64,000 nucleotides of DNA from Chitinophagaceae bacterium (lineage in GTDB: Bacteria; Bacteroidota; Bacteroidia; Chitinophagales; Chitinophagaceae): positions 930,001 through 994,000 of the forward strand of contig JADJOC010000009.1 of the NCBI GenBank assembly GCA_016713965.1, written 5' to 3'. A model generated the notes under the pieces. That model made no database searches. It worked only from the letters and a program-made list of their open reading frames with translations, and was not told the DNA's origin. Shown piece after piece: positions 36,415 to 46,818 of this stretch (positions within the stretch are counted from its first letter, which is position 1; the number at the start of each line of letters is the position of its first letter). A program made the position numbers and the translations under genes.

Positions 36415-39400
36415 TTACCCAACTTCTTCATCCCCTTCCTTTAACTGGTGCAATGCTACTGCCAGTTTATTATCTTTAACAAAATTGCACCAGTGACATT
36501 CCGGCTTGCCGCAACCGATATAAAAATCACGGGCCTGGATTTTAGTCCATACTGTTGTAAGCTGCTGCTTTACTGTTTCTATATCCTGAGGGGTAATAGT
36601 AATCTTTTCTTTCCGGTATTCTTTTTTCTTATCCGGCTCTATAAAATCAAATTCCGTACTTACTACTTTCCAGTCTTTTTGCTGGTAATTGTCCAGCAAT
36701 AATTTATAAAATACCGCCTGTCGCCAATAGCTTCCGCCGTTAGGGTCGGCAGGGCCGGGAGCTTTCATTTTGGCAACAGCTTTATCATAATCACCGCTTT
36801 TATAATCTACCACATTTACTTCCTTACCGTTAAATTCGAGCTTATCCAGCTTTCCTTTGAGCGGCACATTATTTACCATAACGCCACGGATGTTTCGTTC
36901 TATAGTTACAATAGTATTCCAGGTATGAATATATTTATCATAATAATTGCGTAATATTTCATCGCCATATTCTATTCTCCTTTCAAAAGATTCTTTTGTA
37001 AAATTTTCCCGGTGCCGGTGCATGTACCATTTAAAATCTGCAACCATTTCATCTTTTGGAGGAAATTTATCCATCTTACTATCCTGCATTTTTCTGAATA
37101 GTTTTTCTAAAGCATAATGCACGGCGCTGCCAAATTCCGTAGCTTCATTTTTACCACTCGGTATGCGGATAAGATTTTTATAATAAAATTCCAGCGGGCA
37201 ATTGATGTAGTTGTTTAAAGCTGTAACATTCATCACAAATTTATCTAGCAAAGGTGTAATAAAATCTTCTTCACTTTTTCAATTTCGGGAGCTTGCTCGG
37301 CATATTGCAATAGCTCAAATTCTGCCAGATGAGTTGCTGCAGTGTCAATTTTTTCTACAGGCAAACGGTGTTGCTGTAAAATTTCAGCAATAAACATAGA
37401 GGGTTCTATTTCTTTACCATCGTTTTTAAATTTTGCATAAGAAATATATAAATGCTTTTCTGCACGGGTGAGTGCTACATAAAACAAGCGCCTCAATTCT
37501 TCCTCTTCGCTGAATTTTGGTTGTGATGAAAATATAGTATCGGGAAATTTATACCCCCCGCTTGGTTTTCTTTTTTTCTCCCAGGATGTAGCATTTATAC
37601 CTGCAAAAAAAACATATTCAAACTCCAGGCCTTTGGATCCATGGGCTGTTAAAAGATTTACTCCTTTTTCGCTGCCGCAAACCTGTACCATAGGCAAAGG
37701 CAATGCTTCTTTTTGCATTAATTCAATAATGCCTACAAGCCCCTTTAAATGCAGTAACGGGTTGCGTGCCGTTTCTTCTTTTATAAAATCAAATAGGGCG
37801 GTAAGCAATTCCAGCACCGCTATTTTATCATCGCTTTGCATAATGTAAGGCAGTATTCCTGCATTGCGGATGACCTCTGCAAATAACTGCTGTAAAGTAA
37901 GGTTAGGCACTGCGGCAATTAAATTTTCAATTATTATGCTAAGGTTTTTTAATCCCTGGTGTATACCGGTGTCAAATAAGTTTTGTGCCGGGGCATTGGC
38001 TTTATCCGACAATAATTTACGGATAGAAACATGCTCTCCGTTGAATTTTTTACTGTTTACTTCCACGGTAAGTTTGGCAATTTCGATGGGCGGAATCTTA
38101 TAAAAATCATAATGCATTATTTCAAACAGCATTTCATCGCCTCCATAGGGTATGTCATGCTCGGCATTAAGATACCGGAGTAGCTGGATAATTTTTTTTA
38201 TAAACGGAATTTCTAAAATATTAATGCTGCGCTTGCTGTATACAGGAATATTTTTAAGCCGCAGATATTTTGCCAGCTCTTCCCCATATTTATTTTCTTT
38301 ATAAATCACTGCAATTTTTGAGGCCGGGATATCCTGCTGCAATAAATTATTTATTAAAATAGTAATACCGGCCATTTCTTCTTTTATAGTTTGATACTCA
38401 TGCACCAAAGGGTGATGCGTAAATTGTCGGAGTGGGTTAGCTGATAATAAATCTTTGCTTAAGCCATCAATTTTTTTTACCAGCCTTTCTTCATTTTTAT
38501 CGATCACTGTTTTAGAAACATCTAATATAGGCTGTGTGCTGCGGTAATTATTGGTTAACACTACTGTGTTAAGGTCTTTTGCATAAGCATTGGCAAATTG
38601 CAGCATATTTTCGATATTAGCCCCCTGGAAACGGTACACACTCTGGTCATCATCGCCTGCTACAAATACGTTGGGTTTTTCCCAATAGTTAATTAGCAGC
38701 TGCACCAACTTATTTTGTGTATTGCTGGTATCCTGGTATTCATCTACAAGAATGTACTGGAATTTTTCCTGATAGTTGGCCAGGATATTTTTATTCTCTT
38801 CAAACACACATATTACCCAGTTGATCATATCATCAAAATCGTAGCGGTTTTTTTTACGCATTAAATCCTGGTAATTTTCAAATTCGTGTACAGCTGCCCG
38901 TAACCTTTCCATTTTTTCTTTTTCTTCTTCTATTTTATCAATGCGCACATCGCCCTTTTTAAATGCGCCGGTAGCTCTTTTTGCAATGTATTCATCCCGG
39001 GTGGGCAAATGAGCTATGTATTCCTCAATTTTTTGGTGGATAAAATCTGCTGTCCATCCTTCCCGTTTCATAGAAGAGAATAAGTTGCGCAGGTTATTGA
39101 TTTCAAAATATACATCACCACGGTATCTTTTTAAAGGATGGTTTTTTGGAAAAGCATCAATCAACTCTTTGGATAATTCTATAGCTTCCAACTCTGAAAT
39201 TGCATCCAGGGAATTTTTTTTCAAACAGGAATAAATTATCCTGGATTACATCATTACAAAATGCATGGAAGGTGTAAATATTTACTTTATAAGCATCTGC
39301 ACCGATAAATTGCTGCAGGCGTTTACGCATGGCAATAGCGCCGGCATCGGTATAGGTAAGGCATAAAATATTTTCAGGAAGCACATCAGTATCCAGTAAT

Positions 39401-39564
39401 ATTTTGCCGATACGGGCTGCTAATATTTGTGTTTTGCCTGTTCCAGGCCCTGCAATTACCATTACTGGCCCTTCTATGGTATCTACAGCTTTACGTTGCT
39501 GAGGGTTTAGTTTCTGGTATTCTTCTTTAAATTTATTTTGTAAAATATTATGGTAGGTAGACAT
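36415..39564 (-). CDS. UvrD/PcrA-type helicase fused to a PD-(D/E)XK nuclease (frameshifted as read)
   Basis: Three frames join into about 1050 aa. The N-terminus at 39564 has LNPQQRKAVDTIEGPVMVIAGPGTGKTQIL (Q motif and Walker A) and ILCLTYTDAGAIAMRKRL. Then come ILVDEYQDTSN (Walker B), FVAGDDDQSVYRFQGA, LTNNYRST, LTAHGSKGLEFEYVFFAG and RRLFYVALTRAEKHLYI (motifs III-VI of SF1A helicases). The C-terminal 270 residues (from about 37235) are a RecB-like nuclease: VNVVDYKSGDYDKA with catalytic Asp/Lys, and a C...CHWC cluster at the end that may bind Fe-S. Breaks near 39200 and 37250 are one-base changes. Double-strand-break processing or repair is the expected role. Its start is 60 bases from the hairpin at 39590. 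Confidence 0.88.
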
Positions 39565-39589
39565 GTTCCAAAGTTAAGAAGCTAGTATT

Positions 39590-39622
39590 AAACCCACCAG
39601 ATTTTTATTATCCGGTGGGTTT
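39590..39622. terminator. Hairpin between the helicase and lipoprotein genes
   Basis: AAACCCACCAGA / TCCGGTGGGTTT arms (one mismatch) around a short T/A loop, in the spacer 39565-39781. It probably ends the lipoprotein transcript coming from 39782 on the minus strand. Confidence 0.7.
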
Positions 39623-39781
39623 ATTTTATCTAAGCCAATTTTTCCAAAGGTACTATTGCTGTGAGTCGTATACGTATAGGAATTTTTTATTCTTTTACCC
39701 ATTATAGCAAAAACCGCTTTTGTATTTATTTTATAAGATTTTTCACATTATTTTAGTTTCTATTCTCCTAGCAAAACAGTG

Positions 39782-41115
39782 CTATTTCATTGGTTCATTT
39801 AAATTTGTAAATATAAAGCTGTTAAACGACCCATAAAATATGGCACTAAGTGTACTTTCCCATTTAACAGGCGGGTTTTGCGGATAAGTTTGCCAATACA
39901 AAGGGTAATTATAATATTTATTCTGTGATGTAAGTAATGATACAGGCTGCTTGCCTTTATAATCTGTTTGTACAATTTTAAATCTTCTAAACTGGCTGAC
40001 TTCATTTTCAAAATCACCACTAAATGTACCCGGCATCACTCCGCTATTTTCAACTTCTTCTAATGCCAGGTATAATTTTTTAGTAGAGCGGTTTATTTTC
40101 AAACTTGCATTAATAACCATTTTTGCACTATATCTATCTTTAGGTAGCGGTAAAATTGTAGAAAAATCTGAGCCGTATGCAGTATTATTATTAACGCCAT
40201 TTAAGCCTGCTGTCATTAAAACAGGGGTTAATTTATTATATTTTGCCGACGCATCTTCACCAGGAGTTTTTTAATCAATCCTGTTGGGTTTTGTAGCCAA
40301 AACACAGTGTTTGTTGAAAAATCGATATCATATGAGTTCAAAGCTCTTGCGCTAATATACTTGGTGGTATACTGAGGCTGCCAATATGCAATATTATTTT
40401 TTACTATTTCTTTAAATCCAGTAAATTTCAATCCGCTTGTAGGATAAAAGTTAATAACCATTACTTTGGATTTTTTTGTAACAAGGTCTAATTCCATTAA
40501 CGCGGCATATGTTACACTATGATAATATATTTTATTGCCTATACCCATCATAGCGCTTGCAATATCATTTTTGTTATCTTCATACATAACCTTCATATCT
40601 CCGCCATTAAAATTGCAACGCATTACCTTGTTGAAGCCTTTATAACCGGACGTGCCCTCTAAAAAATAAATATATTTATTAGTTTCATCTACTTTAATTA
40701 TTTGCCTGGAAGAATTACTAAAAGGGAAAATATCCACATCAGTATATGTTTTATCAGCCAGTGAAAATTTGGTTAATAATTTTTTCTTACTATTTACAGT
40801 AACATTGCGGATGCCCCATATTTCATTTGTGCTCTTAACATAGCTATAAAATATTGGCCTTGGATTGGCAAAAGTAGATAAGTTAAAATTAGTATTACTA
40901 TTAAAAACATCTGTAACAGCCAAGTTGCCGCCGTTTTCTACAGGTGTACTTTCATAGCTAAAAAATAAATGTGGGAAGTCCAGGTCGGGTTTTTCATTTT
41001 CTGAATTATTTGGAGAAGTGCTGGCCTGTTCAGGTAGGTTTTTTTACAACCTGTGGCTGGGAGTAATAATAATAAAGCAAATGCGGATACAAGTAAAAAA
41101 AATTTTTAGTTTCAT
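39782..41115 (-). CDS. Lipoprotein of unknown function, propeller-like (frameshifted as read)
   Basis: Pieces at 40923-40228 and 40216-39782, plus the upstream signal at 41115, make one protein of about 440 aa. The signal region (after frame correction) reads LLVSAFALLLLLPATGCKK, a lipobox. The mature part starts with a Ser/Asn/Glu-rich linker and has repeated beta units (SYVKSTNEIWGIRNVTVN, NKYIYFLEGTSGYKGFNKVMRC, GNKIYYHSVTYAALMELDL), as in beta-propeller proteins. The C-terminal piece (LKINRSTKKLYLALEEVEN) continues the pattern. No family is recognised. At least three one-base frame breaks, mostly at A or T runs, are needed. Standing alone between spacers, its job cannot be inferred. Confidence 0.6.
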
Positions 41116-41469
41116 AGTGTTCGTTTTAAATAAAATATTTTGGCAAGAATACCTTAGAAAAAGCATTTTATGAAAAAAATCTACCAAACACCGTTTAGAG
41201 TTTACGAATGATGGTTTTCAATTAACATATTATTATAAATAAGTGGGATTTTTGCCGAAAAATTATTAAAACTTGCGACTAATAACTTTTACATTTCACT
41301 CGTATATTTATTTTATACAAAGGATTTGTGCTTATTCCTGCAATGAGGAACCATTATAAAATTTCGTTTTTTTGCTGGAAAACACCGGGTCGGTTATTAA
41401 GAAATTCCCAAGAAGGAATTTTTACTGCCCACGAAAACTTTCAATGTATTTGTGGGCAGTAAAACTGCT
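41116..41469. other. Non-coding stretch with one hairpin
   Basis: AT-rich spacer of about 350 bases. Apart from the hairpin at 41420-41464 I see no gene, repeat or convincing promoter. Confidence 0.5.
41420..41464 (-). terminator. Terminator-like hairpin after a possible small gene
   Basis: TTTACTGCCCAC / GTGGGCAGTAAA, a 12-bp perfect stem. On the minus strand it is followed by AAAAATTCC rather than a clean T-run. It sits six bases beyond the stop of the 94-codon frame at 41470-41754. Confidence 0.65.
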
Positions 41470-41754
41470 TTAATCTTTGTTGGTGTAAAATCTTGTTGTG
41501 TAATTAATTTGCTGATATGAATACTGAAAAGAGGAATGCATTGTATTATAATTATAAGCAACTATTTGTTTAAATGGCACTATAAAGTCAATTGAATGAT
41601 AAGCAATACGCCTGAACATATGATAGAGGCTAATTATTTTTGAAGCGAGTTGGTAGCCTGATACCCATTCTTTACCTTGTGCAGCCACTGGCTTTTTGAT
41701 GGTATAAAAAGGTTTGTTCAAGGTTATTAAATTAAGGTTTATAAAAGCTTTCAA
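41470..41754 (-). CDS. Hypothetical protein (94 aa), uncertain
   Basis: An open frame of 94 residues (start MKAFINLNLITLNKPFYTIK) with no recognised domain, no signal peptide and a Tyr/Ser/Gln-rich composition. What supports it is the 12-bp stem directly after its stop and its lack of an overlapping better gene. The 270 bases between it and trmB are AT-rich, with another frame (41842-42045) that looks like chance. It could be a pseudogene remnant or a non-coding artefact. Confidence 0.35.
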   Translation of the reverse strand: MKAFINLNLITLNKPFYTIKKPVAAQGKEWVSGYQLASKIISLYHMFRRIAYHSIDFIVPFKQIVAYNYNTMHSSFQYSYQQINYTTRFYTNKD

Positions 41755-42026
41755 TATTTAATACTATAAATTTAATATGAATATTTTTTTATTTATTACC
41801 TACTTAATAAAGCATATAATCGGCTTTACCAAACGACTCATTTGATTAACGGAATATACTATTTTATAAGTAAAATAACAGTAGTAAAAAAGTATTTTTA
41901 CGTTATTTGTATCCATTCTACAGTAGAAAATAATTTAAAATTACTATCGATTATTAATTCACCGGCATCTGCTTATACTGTAGCCGCTTATAAAAGTGGG
42001 TTTTCATTAATTATCTTTGCTTTAAG

Positions 42027-42731
42027 ATGGCACAAAAAAAATTAGAACGCTTTGCAGCAATCAAGACTTTTGATAATGTATTAGAGTATCCTGCAAATAT
42101 GAAAGGTAAATGGAAAGATTTTTTTAAAAATAATAACCCGGTTGTATTGGAGCTTGCTTGTGGAAGAGGGGAATATACTGTAGGGCTTGCCGGGCTTTTT
42201 CCGCATAAAAATTATATTGGCGTGGATATTAAAGGCAACAGGATGTTTATCGGTGCAAAAAAATGCCTTACAGAAAATCTTACCAATGCTGCATTTCTCA
42301 GGACACAAATTGAAAAGATACCGGATTATTTTTCTGCGAATGAAGTAAGTGATATCTGGATAACTTTTCCCGACCCACAATTAAGGTTATCGAAAGCTAA
42401 AAAGCGCTTAACACATCCCCGGTTTTTACGACTTTATGCACAGATTTTAGCACCCAGCGGAAGTATACATCTGAAAACCGATTCACCTGTACTATTTAAT
42501 TTTACCAAAAAAGTAATCAGTTTATATAACCTGCAACTTATTGAAGAAAATGAAAATGTATTTTCGGGCAGCAATATTAGTGAAGAGTTAAAAATAAAAA
42601 CACACTACGAAAAGCTGGATATTGCCCAAAGTAATGCCATTTTTTATTTACGCTTTACTTTGCCCTATAACTTAATAAATATTGATACTCAATTGCAACA
42701 AATAATAAATAATGAAGAAAAAGCTGGTTGA
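42027..42731 (+). CDS. trmB: tRNA (guanine-N7-)-methyltransferase
   Basis: A 234-residue SAM-dependent enzyme that makes m7G46 in tRNA. Motifs: VLELACGRGEYTVGLAGLFP (SAM-binding motif I), NYIGVDIKGNRMFIGAKK, the family block SDIWITFPDPQLRLSKAKKRLTHPRFL (normally FPDPWPKxRHxKRR), and GSIHLKTDSPVLFNF. The Bacteroidota version is slightly divergent (QLRLSKAKKRL). It overlaps the DUF5522 gene by 20 bases, and the alkyltransferase-like gene follows, so three genes are cotranscribed. Reads cleanly. Confidence 0.93.
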   Translation: MAQKKLERFAAIKTFDNVLEYPANMKGKWKDFFKNNNPVVLELACGRGEYTVGLAGLFPHKNYIGVDIKGNRMFIGAKKCLTENLTNAAFLRTQIEKIPDYFSANEVSDIWITFPDPQLRLSKAKKRLTHPRFLRLYAQILAPSGSIHLKTDSPVLFNFTKKVISLYNLQLIEENENVFSGSNISEELKIKTHYEKLDIAQSNAIFYLRFTLPYNLINIDTQLQQIINNEEKAG

Positions 42732-42906
42732 AGGCGAAGATTTTTATTATACAGAAACGGGTTATATCGTACTTACAGAAAAATATCACATACACAGAGG
42801 TTATTGTTGTGGCAATGGGTGCAGGCATTGCCCTTTTAATTACATAAATGTACCTGAGCCTAAAAAAAGTAATTTATTATCTACGAGCAATGAAAAAGAA
42901 AAATAA
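42712..42906 (+). CDS. DUF5522 family small protein
   Basis: A 64-residue protein: VEGEDFYYTETGYIVLTEKYHIHRGYCCGNGCRHCPF. The motif CCGNGCRHCPF is the hallmark of DUF5522, a Cys-rich patch that could bind zinc or iron. It overlaps trmB by 20 bases at its start and the next ORF at its end. No activity is known for the family. Confidence 0.87.
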   Translation: MKKKLVEGEDFYYTETGYIVLTEKYHIHRGYCCGNGCRHCPFNYINVPEPKKSNLLSTSNEKEK

Positions 42907-43303
42907 TAAAATCAACCCTGAACCGGCAAAAAAAATTGCCAAAGAGAATATTTTGCCAAAGGCAAAAATAAAAGAATATAGTTTTTTTAATGATGTATAT
43001 GAGGTAGTTCGCAAAATACCAAAAGGTAAAGTCACTTCGTATGGCGCTATTGCTGCTTACCTGGGCACTAAGCTTTCGGCACGGATGGTTGGATGGGCCA
43101 TGAATGCTGCACATACCGCCAAACCTAAAGTACCTGCACAAAGGGTAGTTAACCGCAATGGAATGTTAACCGGCAAGCACCATTTTAATACGCCTACACT
43201 TATGGAAGAACTATTGAAAAAAGACGGCCTTATTGTAAAAAATGATACTATTGAAAATTTTAAAACTTACTTTTGGGATCCTGCAAAAGAGCTGGGATTA
43301 TAG
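42890..43303 (+). CDS. Alkyltransferase-like (ATL) protein of the MGMT family
   Basis: A 137-residue protein starting at 42890 (MKKKNNKINPEPAKKIAKEN). The MGMT/Ada C-terminal domain is present: VYEVVRKIPKGKVTSYGAIAAYLG, ARMVGWAMNAAHTAKPKVPAQRVVNRNG, LLKKDGLIV. The active-site PCHR is replaced by PAQR, so it cannot accept an alkyl group. Such ATL proteins bind O6-alkylguanine and flag it for nucleotide excision repair (known for the family). The gene overlaps DUF5522 by 17 bases. An upstream in-frame start at 42848 would lie deeper in DUF5522 and is less likely. Confidence 0.9.
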   Translation: MKKKNNKINPEPAKKIAKENILPKAKIKEYSFFNDVYEVVRKIPKGKVTSYGAIAAYLGTKLSARMVGWAMNAAHTAKPKVPAQRVVNRNGMLTGKHHFNTPTLMEELLKKDGLIVKNDTIENFKTYFWDPAKELGL

Positions 43304-43326
43304 CAGCATAGATTAACATACTTATT

Positions 43327-44053
43327 ATGAGTGAAACAATACTAACAGGTAAAATTACTTTTATCCAACACGAAAAAAAAATATGCCACTATTGAGTATA
43401 CCCAAAAAGATAAAATAAAAGATATTACCGGCAGCATTCACGAAAATCACCAGCAGTTATTAAAAGATAAAAAACTTATTAAATCCATCCATAAATTTAA
43501 CATAGGGGATACGGTTAATTTTATTATAAGAAAATCAGACAGGGGAGATAAGTTGATTGCAGATAACATCCAGTTTTTATACAATAATACATTGGATGTA
43601 TTAATTAATAAAGCTTTGGTTGAAAATAAATTTTTAGGATATTTGAAAGTGGCAGATGATGAATATTTTATAAAAGAAATTGACAGTTATATTTTTTTTC
43701 CATTACAGATATCCCCCTGGCAGATCCCTCCTTCAGCAAATGATCTAAATGAATCTATATATTTTAAACTGGATAATTTAGAAAAAAAAGATAAAATAAA
43801 AGCTGCCCTATTTAATCCCAAATTTATACCGGCTTACTATAAAGCTTTGCAATGGTTTAATACAAAAGCTATTGTGCCTGCAATAGTGTATAATATTACG
43901 CCCCATGGCATTTATGTGAACATATATGATGAAACTATACAGGCAAAATTACCGGTATTAAAGGATGAAGCTGTTACCGTTAAAATTGGTGATGTTATCA
44001 ATGTATTAATTACATATTTAAGCCCTGTAAAAATTGTAATTCAGAAAGCCTGA
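43327..44053 (+). CDS. OB-fold (cold-shock/S1-like) protein, frameshifted as read
   Basis: Begins MSETILTGKITFIQHEKK at 43327, then a break in an eight-A run near 43378; the other frame continues YATIEYTQKDKIKDITGSIHEN and runs through to 44053. The N-terminal 75 residues resemble a CSD-like OB fold (GKITFI..EKKYATIEY...FNIGDTVNFIIRKS). The C-terminus (IVPAIVYNITPHGIYVNIYDETIQAKLPVL...KIGDVINVLITYLSP) resembles an S1-like strand order. RNA binding is inferred. The full length would be about 240 aa. Located 24 bases after the ATL gene. Confidence 0.6.
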
Positions 44054-44056
44054 TAA

Positions 44057-44524
44057 TTACACTTCTTTTATTTCCTGTTCTGTCAATTGTGTATGCACTG
44101 CCATTTTAAATACAGTAGGGCTGTATAATATCATTAAAATAACTACAAACCCCGCCAGGGCTAAAAAAGAAAAATTTCCTGTTAAAAAGAATGCCATACC
44201 AGCTATTAAACTTATTATCTCTACCAATACCCATTGCATGATACAAGCACTTTTATATTTTGCCGCTTTTTCATTATTGGTGTAGTTTGAATTTTTAATT
44301 CCCTGTATTTTTTTCTTAAAGAATTTACCGGAGATAAACAATAATGCACCGGAGATCACTACAACAATTACCTGCAAAAATTTATCTTGTGATGCCATTA
44401 CCGGCACCAGCAGTTTGGCATATATTAAGCCAAAAACTATCCCGATAAATAACAGCTGCCCTAATAATAAAGCTTTATGCAAAATACTTAATTCCTGGAA
44501 GGTTGAAACAGGCACTTTATTCAT
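44057..44524 (-). CDS. Four-helix membrane protein of unknown function
   Basis: A 155-residue protein with four hydrophobic segments: LLLGQLLFIGIVFGLIYAKLLVPV, FLQVIVVVISGALLFISGKF, CIMQWVLVEIISLIAGMAFFL and LALAGFVVILMILYSPTVF. The end (HTQLTEQEIKEV) is charged. No family is recognised with certainty; similar proteins accompany oxidase assembly genes in this phylum. It starts five bases from the DUF420 stop and is the last gene of the respiratory cluster, so a role in oxidase biogenesis is possible (position only). Confidence 0.65.
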   Translation of the reverse strand: MNKVPVSTFQELSILHKALLLGQLLFIGIVFGLIYAKLLVPVMASQDKFLQVIVVVISGALLFISGKFFKKKIQGIKNSNYTNNEKAAKYKSACIMQWVLVEIISLIAGMAFFLTGNFSFLALAGFVVILMILYSPTVFKMAVHTQLTEQEIKEV

Positions 44525-44528
44525 ATAA

Positions 44529-45122
44529 TTAATTATAATAAGGATTTATCATCCAATATACTATTACCCCGCTAATGGCCACATAAAACCATATTGGCCA
44601 TGTAAACCTTACAGTTTTTTTATGCTTATCATATTCACCGATTAATGCCCGGTATGCTGTAAATAATATAAAAGGTAAAATAATTGCTGCCAAAGGTATG
44701 TGCGTAAGCAATACTATCAGGTATACAAACCGTATATTACCAGCCTGTAGTTTTTCATCAATACTTAAAATCCCGTCATGGTTAATATCACCAAATTTAG
44801 TATCGCCTGCAAGCAGGTGATGAGCAATATAAGAAAGTAAAAATAATACCGACAATATAATTGCTGTGAGCATTATTTTTTTATGCAAAATAAATTTTTT
44901 CTGTTTTGCTGCCATTAATCCTAAAAGCAAAAATACCGCTACCAAAGAGTTAATGATGGCGTTGATCACAGCAAAAATATGCACATCAAAACCTATATTT
45001 ATTTTAAGCGATACCCTGCTAAGTACAACTACTGTTAAAAAAACTATTATTGACAAAGTATAAATTATAACACTTGCCTTTTTATCATTTTTGGCTAAAG
45101 CCGGTTTTAACATTCTTTCCAT
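44529..45122 (-). CDS. DUF420 family membrane protein (oxidase cluster)
   Basis: A 197-residue protein with about five transmembrane helices: SVIIYTLSIIVFLTVVVLSR, VINAIINSLVAVFLLLGL, IMLTAIILSVLFLLSYIAHHLLAGDTKFG (the HH.L.G.T.F.G block of DUF420), VYLIVLLTHIPLAAIILPFIL and WPIWFYVAISGVIVYWMI. DUF420/YozB-type proteins lie in cytochrome oxidase clusters and resemble CtaM-type assembly factors. A SIDEKLQAGNIRF insert is unusual. It abuts the SCO1 stop by one base, so it is cotranscribed. Confidence 0.85.
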   Translation of the reverse strand: MERMLKPALAKNDKKASVIIYTLSIIVFLTVVVLSRVSLKINIGFDVHIFAVINAIINSLVAVFLLLGLMAAKQKKFILHKKIMLTAIILSVLFLLSYIAHHLLAGDTKFGDINHDGILSIDEKLQAGNIRFVYLIVLLTHIPLAAIILPFILFTAYRALIGEYDKHKKTVRFTWPIWFYVAISGVIVYWMINPYYN

Positions 45123-45123
45123 T

Positions 45124-45909
45124 TTAAGATATTTTTTTTCTATTCCAGCTTAATATACCCATTACAAGAAATATGATCCCTAGACCAATAAAAATTACCG
45201 GCAATACAGGAATAAACTCCCTGAAAATACTGGGGCGTTTTTTATCTTTTTCTAACATCAGTAGCGGAATATTTCTTGCTAACTGTGCTTGCTTTAAGGT
45301 ATCAAAACCATTATACCACCCCCGTACTATCCTGTTGCTATCCAGTAAAAAAAAATTTTCGGTATGAATAAATGCAGTATCCACATTTGCATCAGCAATA
45401 CTGGCTTTTAATTCCTGCATGGCAAACTCATAAATTTCTTTTTTATCACCGGTAACCAGCCACCAGGTATCATGATTTATATTAAACTTATCGGCAAATT
45501 TTCGCAGGTTTGGCACTGAATCATGCACAGGGTCTACACTAATGGAAATGAATTGTACAATGCTGTCATTTTTTACAAATGAATCCTGCAGCTTCTTCAT
45601 ATTTATGGTAAGGCGTGGACATATAGACGGGCAACGGGTAAAGAAAAAATCTATCACCAAAACTTTTCCTTTTACATCATCGAGTGAAACTTTTTTACCC
45701 AGCTGATTGGTAAAATGAATGTTTTTTACTTTATGCCATATAGTATCGGTAAACTGTTTGCCGTTTTTTCAACTACCACAATGCTATCCGGTGCAAAATA
45801 TTTGGGAGGCATATGCACCGCATCCCCTGCTAAAATATTTTACAATATAATACCCGGCCAAAGGCATTGCTATAGCCAGCAATAAAGCTAAAAATGCTTT
45901 TTTATTCAT
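45124..45909 (-). CDS. SCO1/SenC family copper chaperone (frameshifted as read)
   Basis: Starts at 45909 with MNKKAFLALLLAIAMPLAGYY (signal anchor). The frame breaks in the run near 45835 and again near 45770, after which the text is GKQFTDTIWHKVKNIHFTNQLGKKVSLDDVKGKVLVIDFFFTRCPSICPRL. CPSIC is the copper-binding CxxxC; the partner His is in DTAFIHTENFFLLD. A C-terminal helix (FIPVLPVIFIGLGIIFLVMGIL) follows, which is less usual. SCO1 inserts copper in the CuA site of subunit II (CoxB, 51305). About 260 aa in all. Confidence 0.85.
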
Positions 45910-46157
45910 TGTTTCTTATACATTTTACCTCATCCCTATCATTTCTACAAAGGTGAAGGGAGTTTGGCCGTTGATACTATTTAAAAAAACCACCGCTTTA
46001 TTGCGATGGTTATACATATTTATTTAAAAATATTATCTTATATATTAATGTGGTCGTCATTTAGTACGCATTTAAATTTTTAAAACCTTTACTGGTATTT
46101 AGTTTCAGCGTTTCAAAATGTGTACTATATGTTGCTCCCATTAATAATACCGCTTTG

Positions 46158-46589
46158 CTATTCCTTTTCGCCGGATTTTTTCGTAGCCGGTGCTGCCTGT
46201 TCTTGTGTCGGCCTGCTGCCTGCATCTGTATTTCTCAAATTCCTCCAGCTATTTCCATCCCACAAAAATGCAATGATGAACCAGATAAATAATGCCAGCG
46301 GCACTACTATCGTGATAATCATATTTCTTATTTCATCGCCTAAATGCATAAAAACAGCCACGATGTAATAAGCTTTGGCCAATGTTAATATACACACTGC
46401 GCCTTTAAAAGCTAATACCAAAGTATGGTTAGGATGCTCGCCTTTATGAATATTATAAATAACTATTCCGATTACCAATTCAATAATTGTAATAAAAGAT
46501 AATAACCAGAATGTTTTCCATATTCTTTTAGTACCCGATGTATGTGCCGGTGCAAAAGTTACTTCAGGAGATACAACATGTTCACTCAT
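46158..46589 (-). CDS. Cytochrome c oxidase subunit IV family protein
   Basis: A 143-residue membrane protein. Three helices: WKTFWLLSFITIIELVIGIVIY, VCILTLAKAYYIVAVFMHLGDE and MIITIVVPLALFIWFIIAFLWDG. The KAYYIVAVFMHLGDEIRN block and final FLWDG are typical of prokaryotic subunit IV (COX4_pro). The tail is Ala/Thr/Lys-rich. Located 230 bases from subunit III, separated by an inverted repeat. Probably stabilises the oxidase core. Confidence 0.88.
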   Translation of the reverse strand: MSEHVVSPEVTFAPAHTSGTKRIWKTFWLLSFITIIELVIGIVIYNIHKGEHPNHTLVLAFKGAVCILTLAKAYYIVAVFMHLGDEIRNMIITIVVPLALFIWFIIAFLWDGNSWRNLRNTDAGSRPTQEQAAPATKKSGEKE

Positions 46590-46628
46590 AATTTCAAAAT
46601 ATTAATTAGTTACAAATTTCTTTTTATT

Positions 46629-46800
46629 ATTACACTAATTTTTACGAATTACACTAATTAAAAAATCTTCTATACCACTAAAAATTTTTATTATTGAAAT
46701 TCAATGTGTTACAAATTTTTATAGTTGTTATGAACCAAACATAAGCGGTGCTTATATTATACTATTTAGCATTCGTGTAATTCGTAAAAATTAGTGTAAT
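46629..46800. repeat. 26-bp perfect inverted repeat (172-bp unit) between subunits III and IV
   Basis: The arm 46629-46654 (ATTACACTAATTTTTACGAA...) is exactly complemented by 46775-46800. The 120-base interior is AT-rich. The sequence reads as a 'GTGTAATTCGTAAAAATTAGTGTAAT' type palindrome common in Bacteroidota intergenic DNA (recalled). Could be a MITE-like or RNA-hairpin element in the operon. Confidence 0.9.
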
Positions 46801-46818
46801 AAAATTGTATCTATCAAA

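Noticed and set aside
41842..42045. A 67-codon plus-strand frame before trmB
   Set aside because: Overlaps the trmB start, has hydrophobic but irregular composition, and no recognised family. Likely chance in AT-rich DNA.
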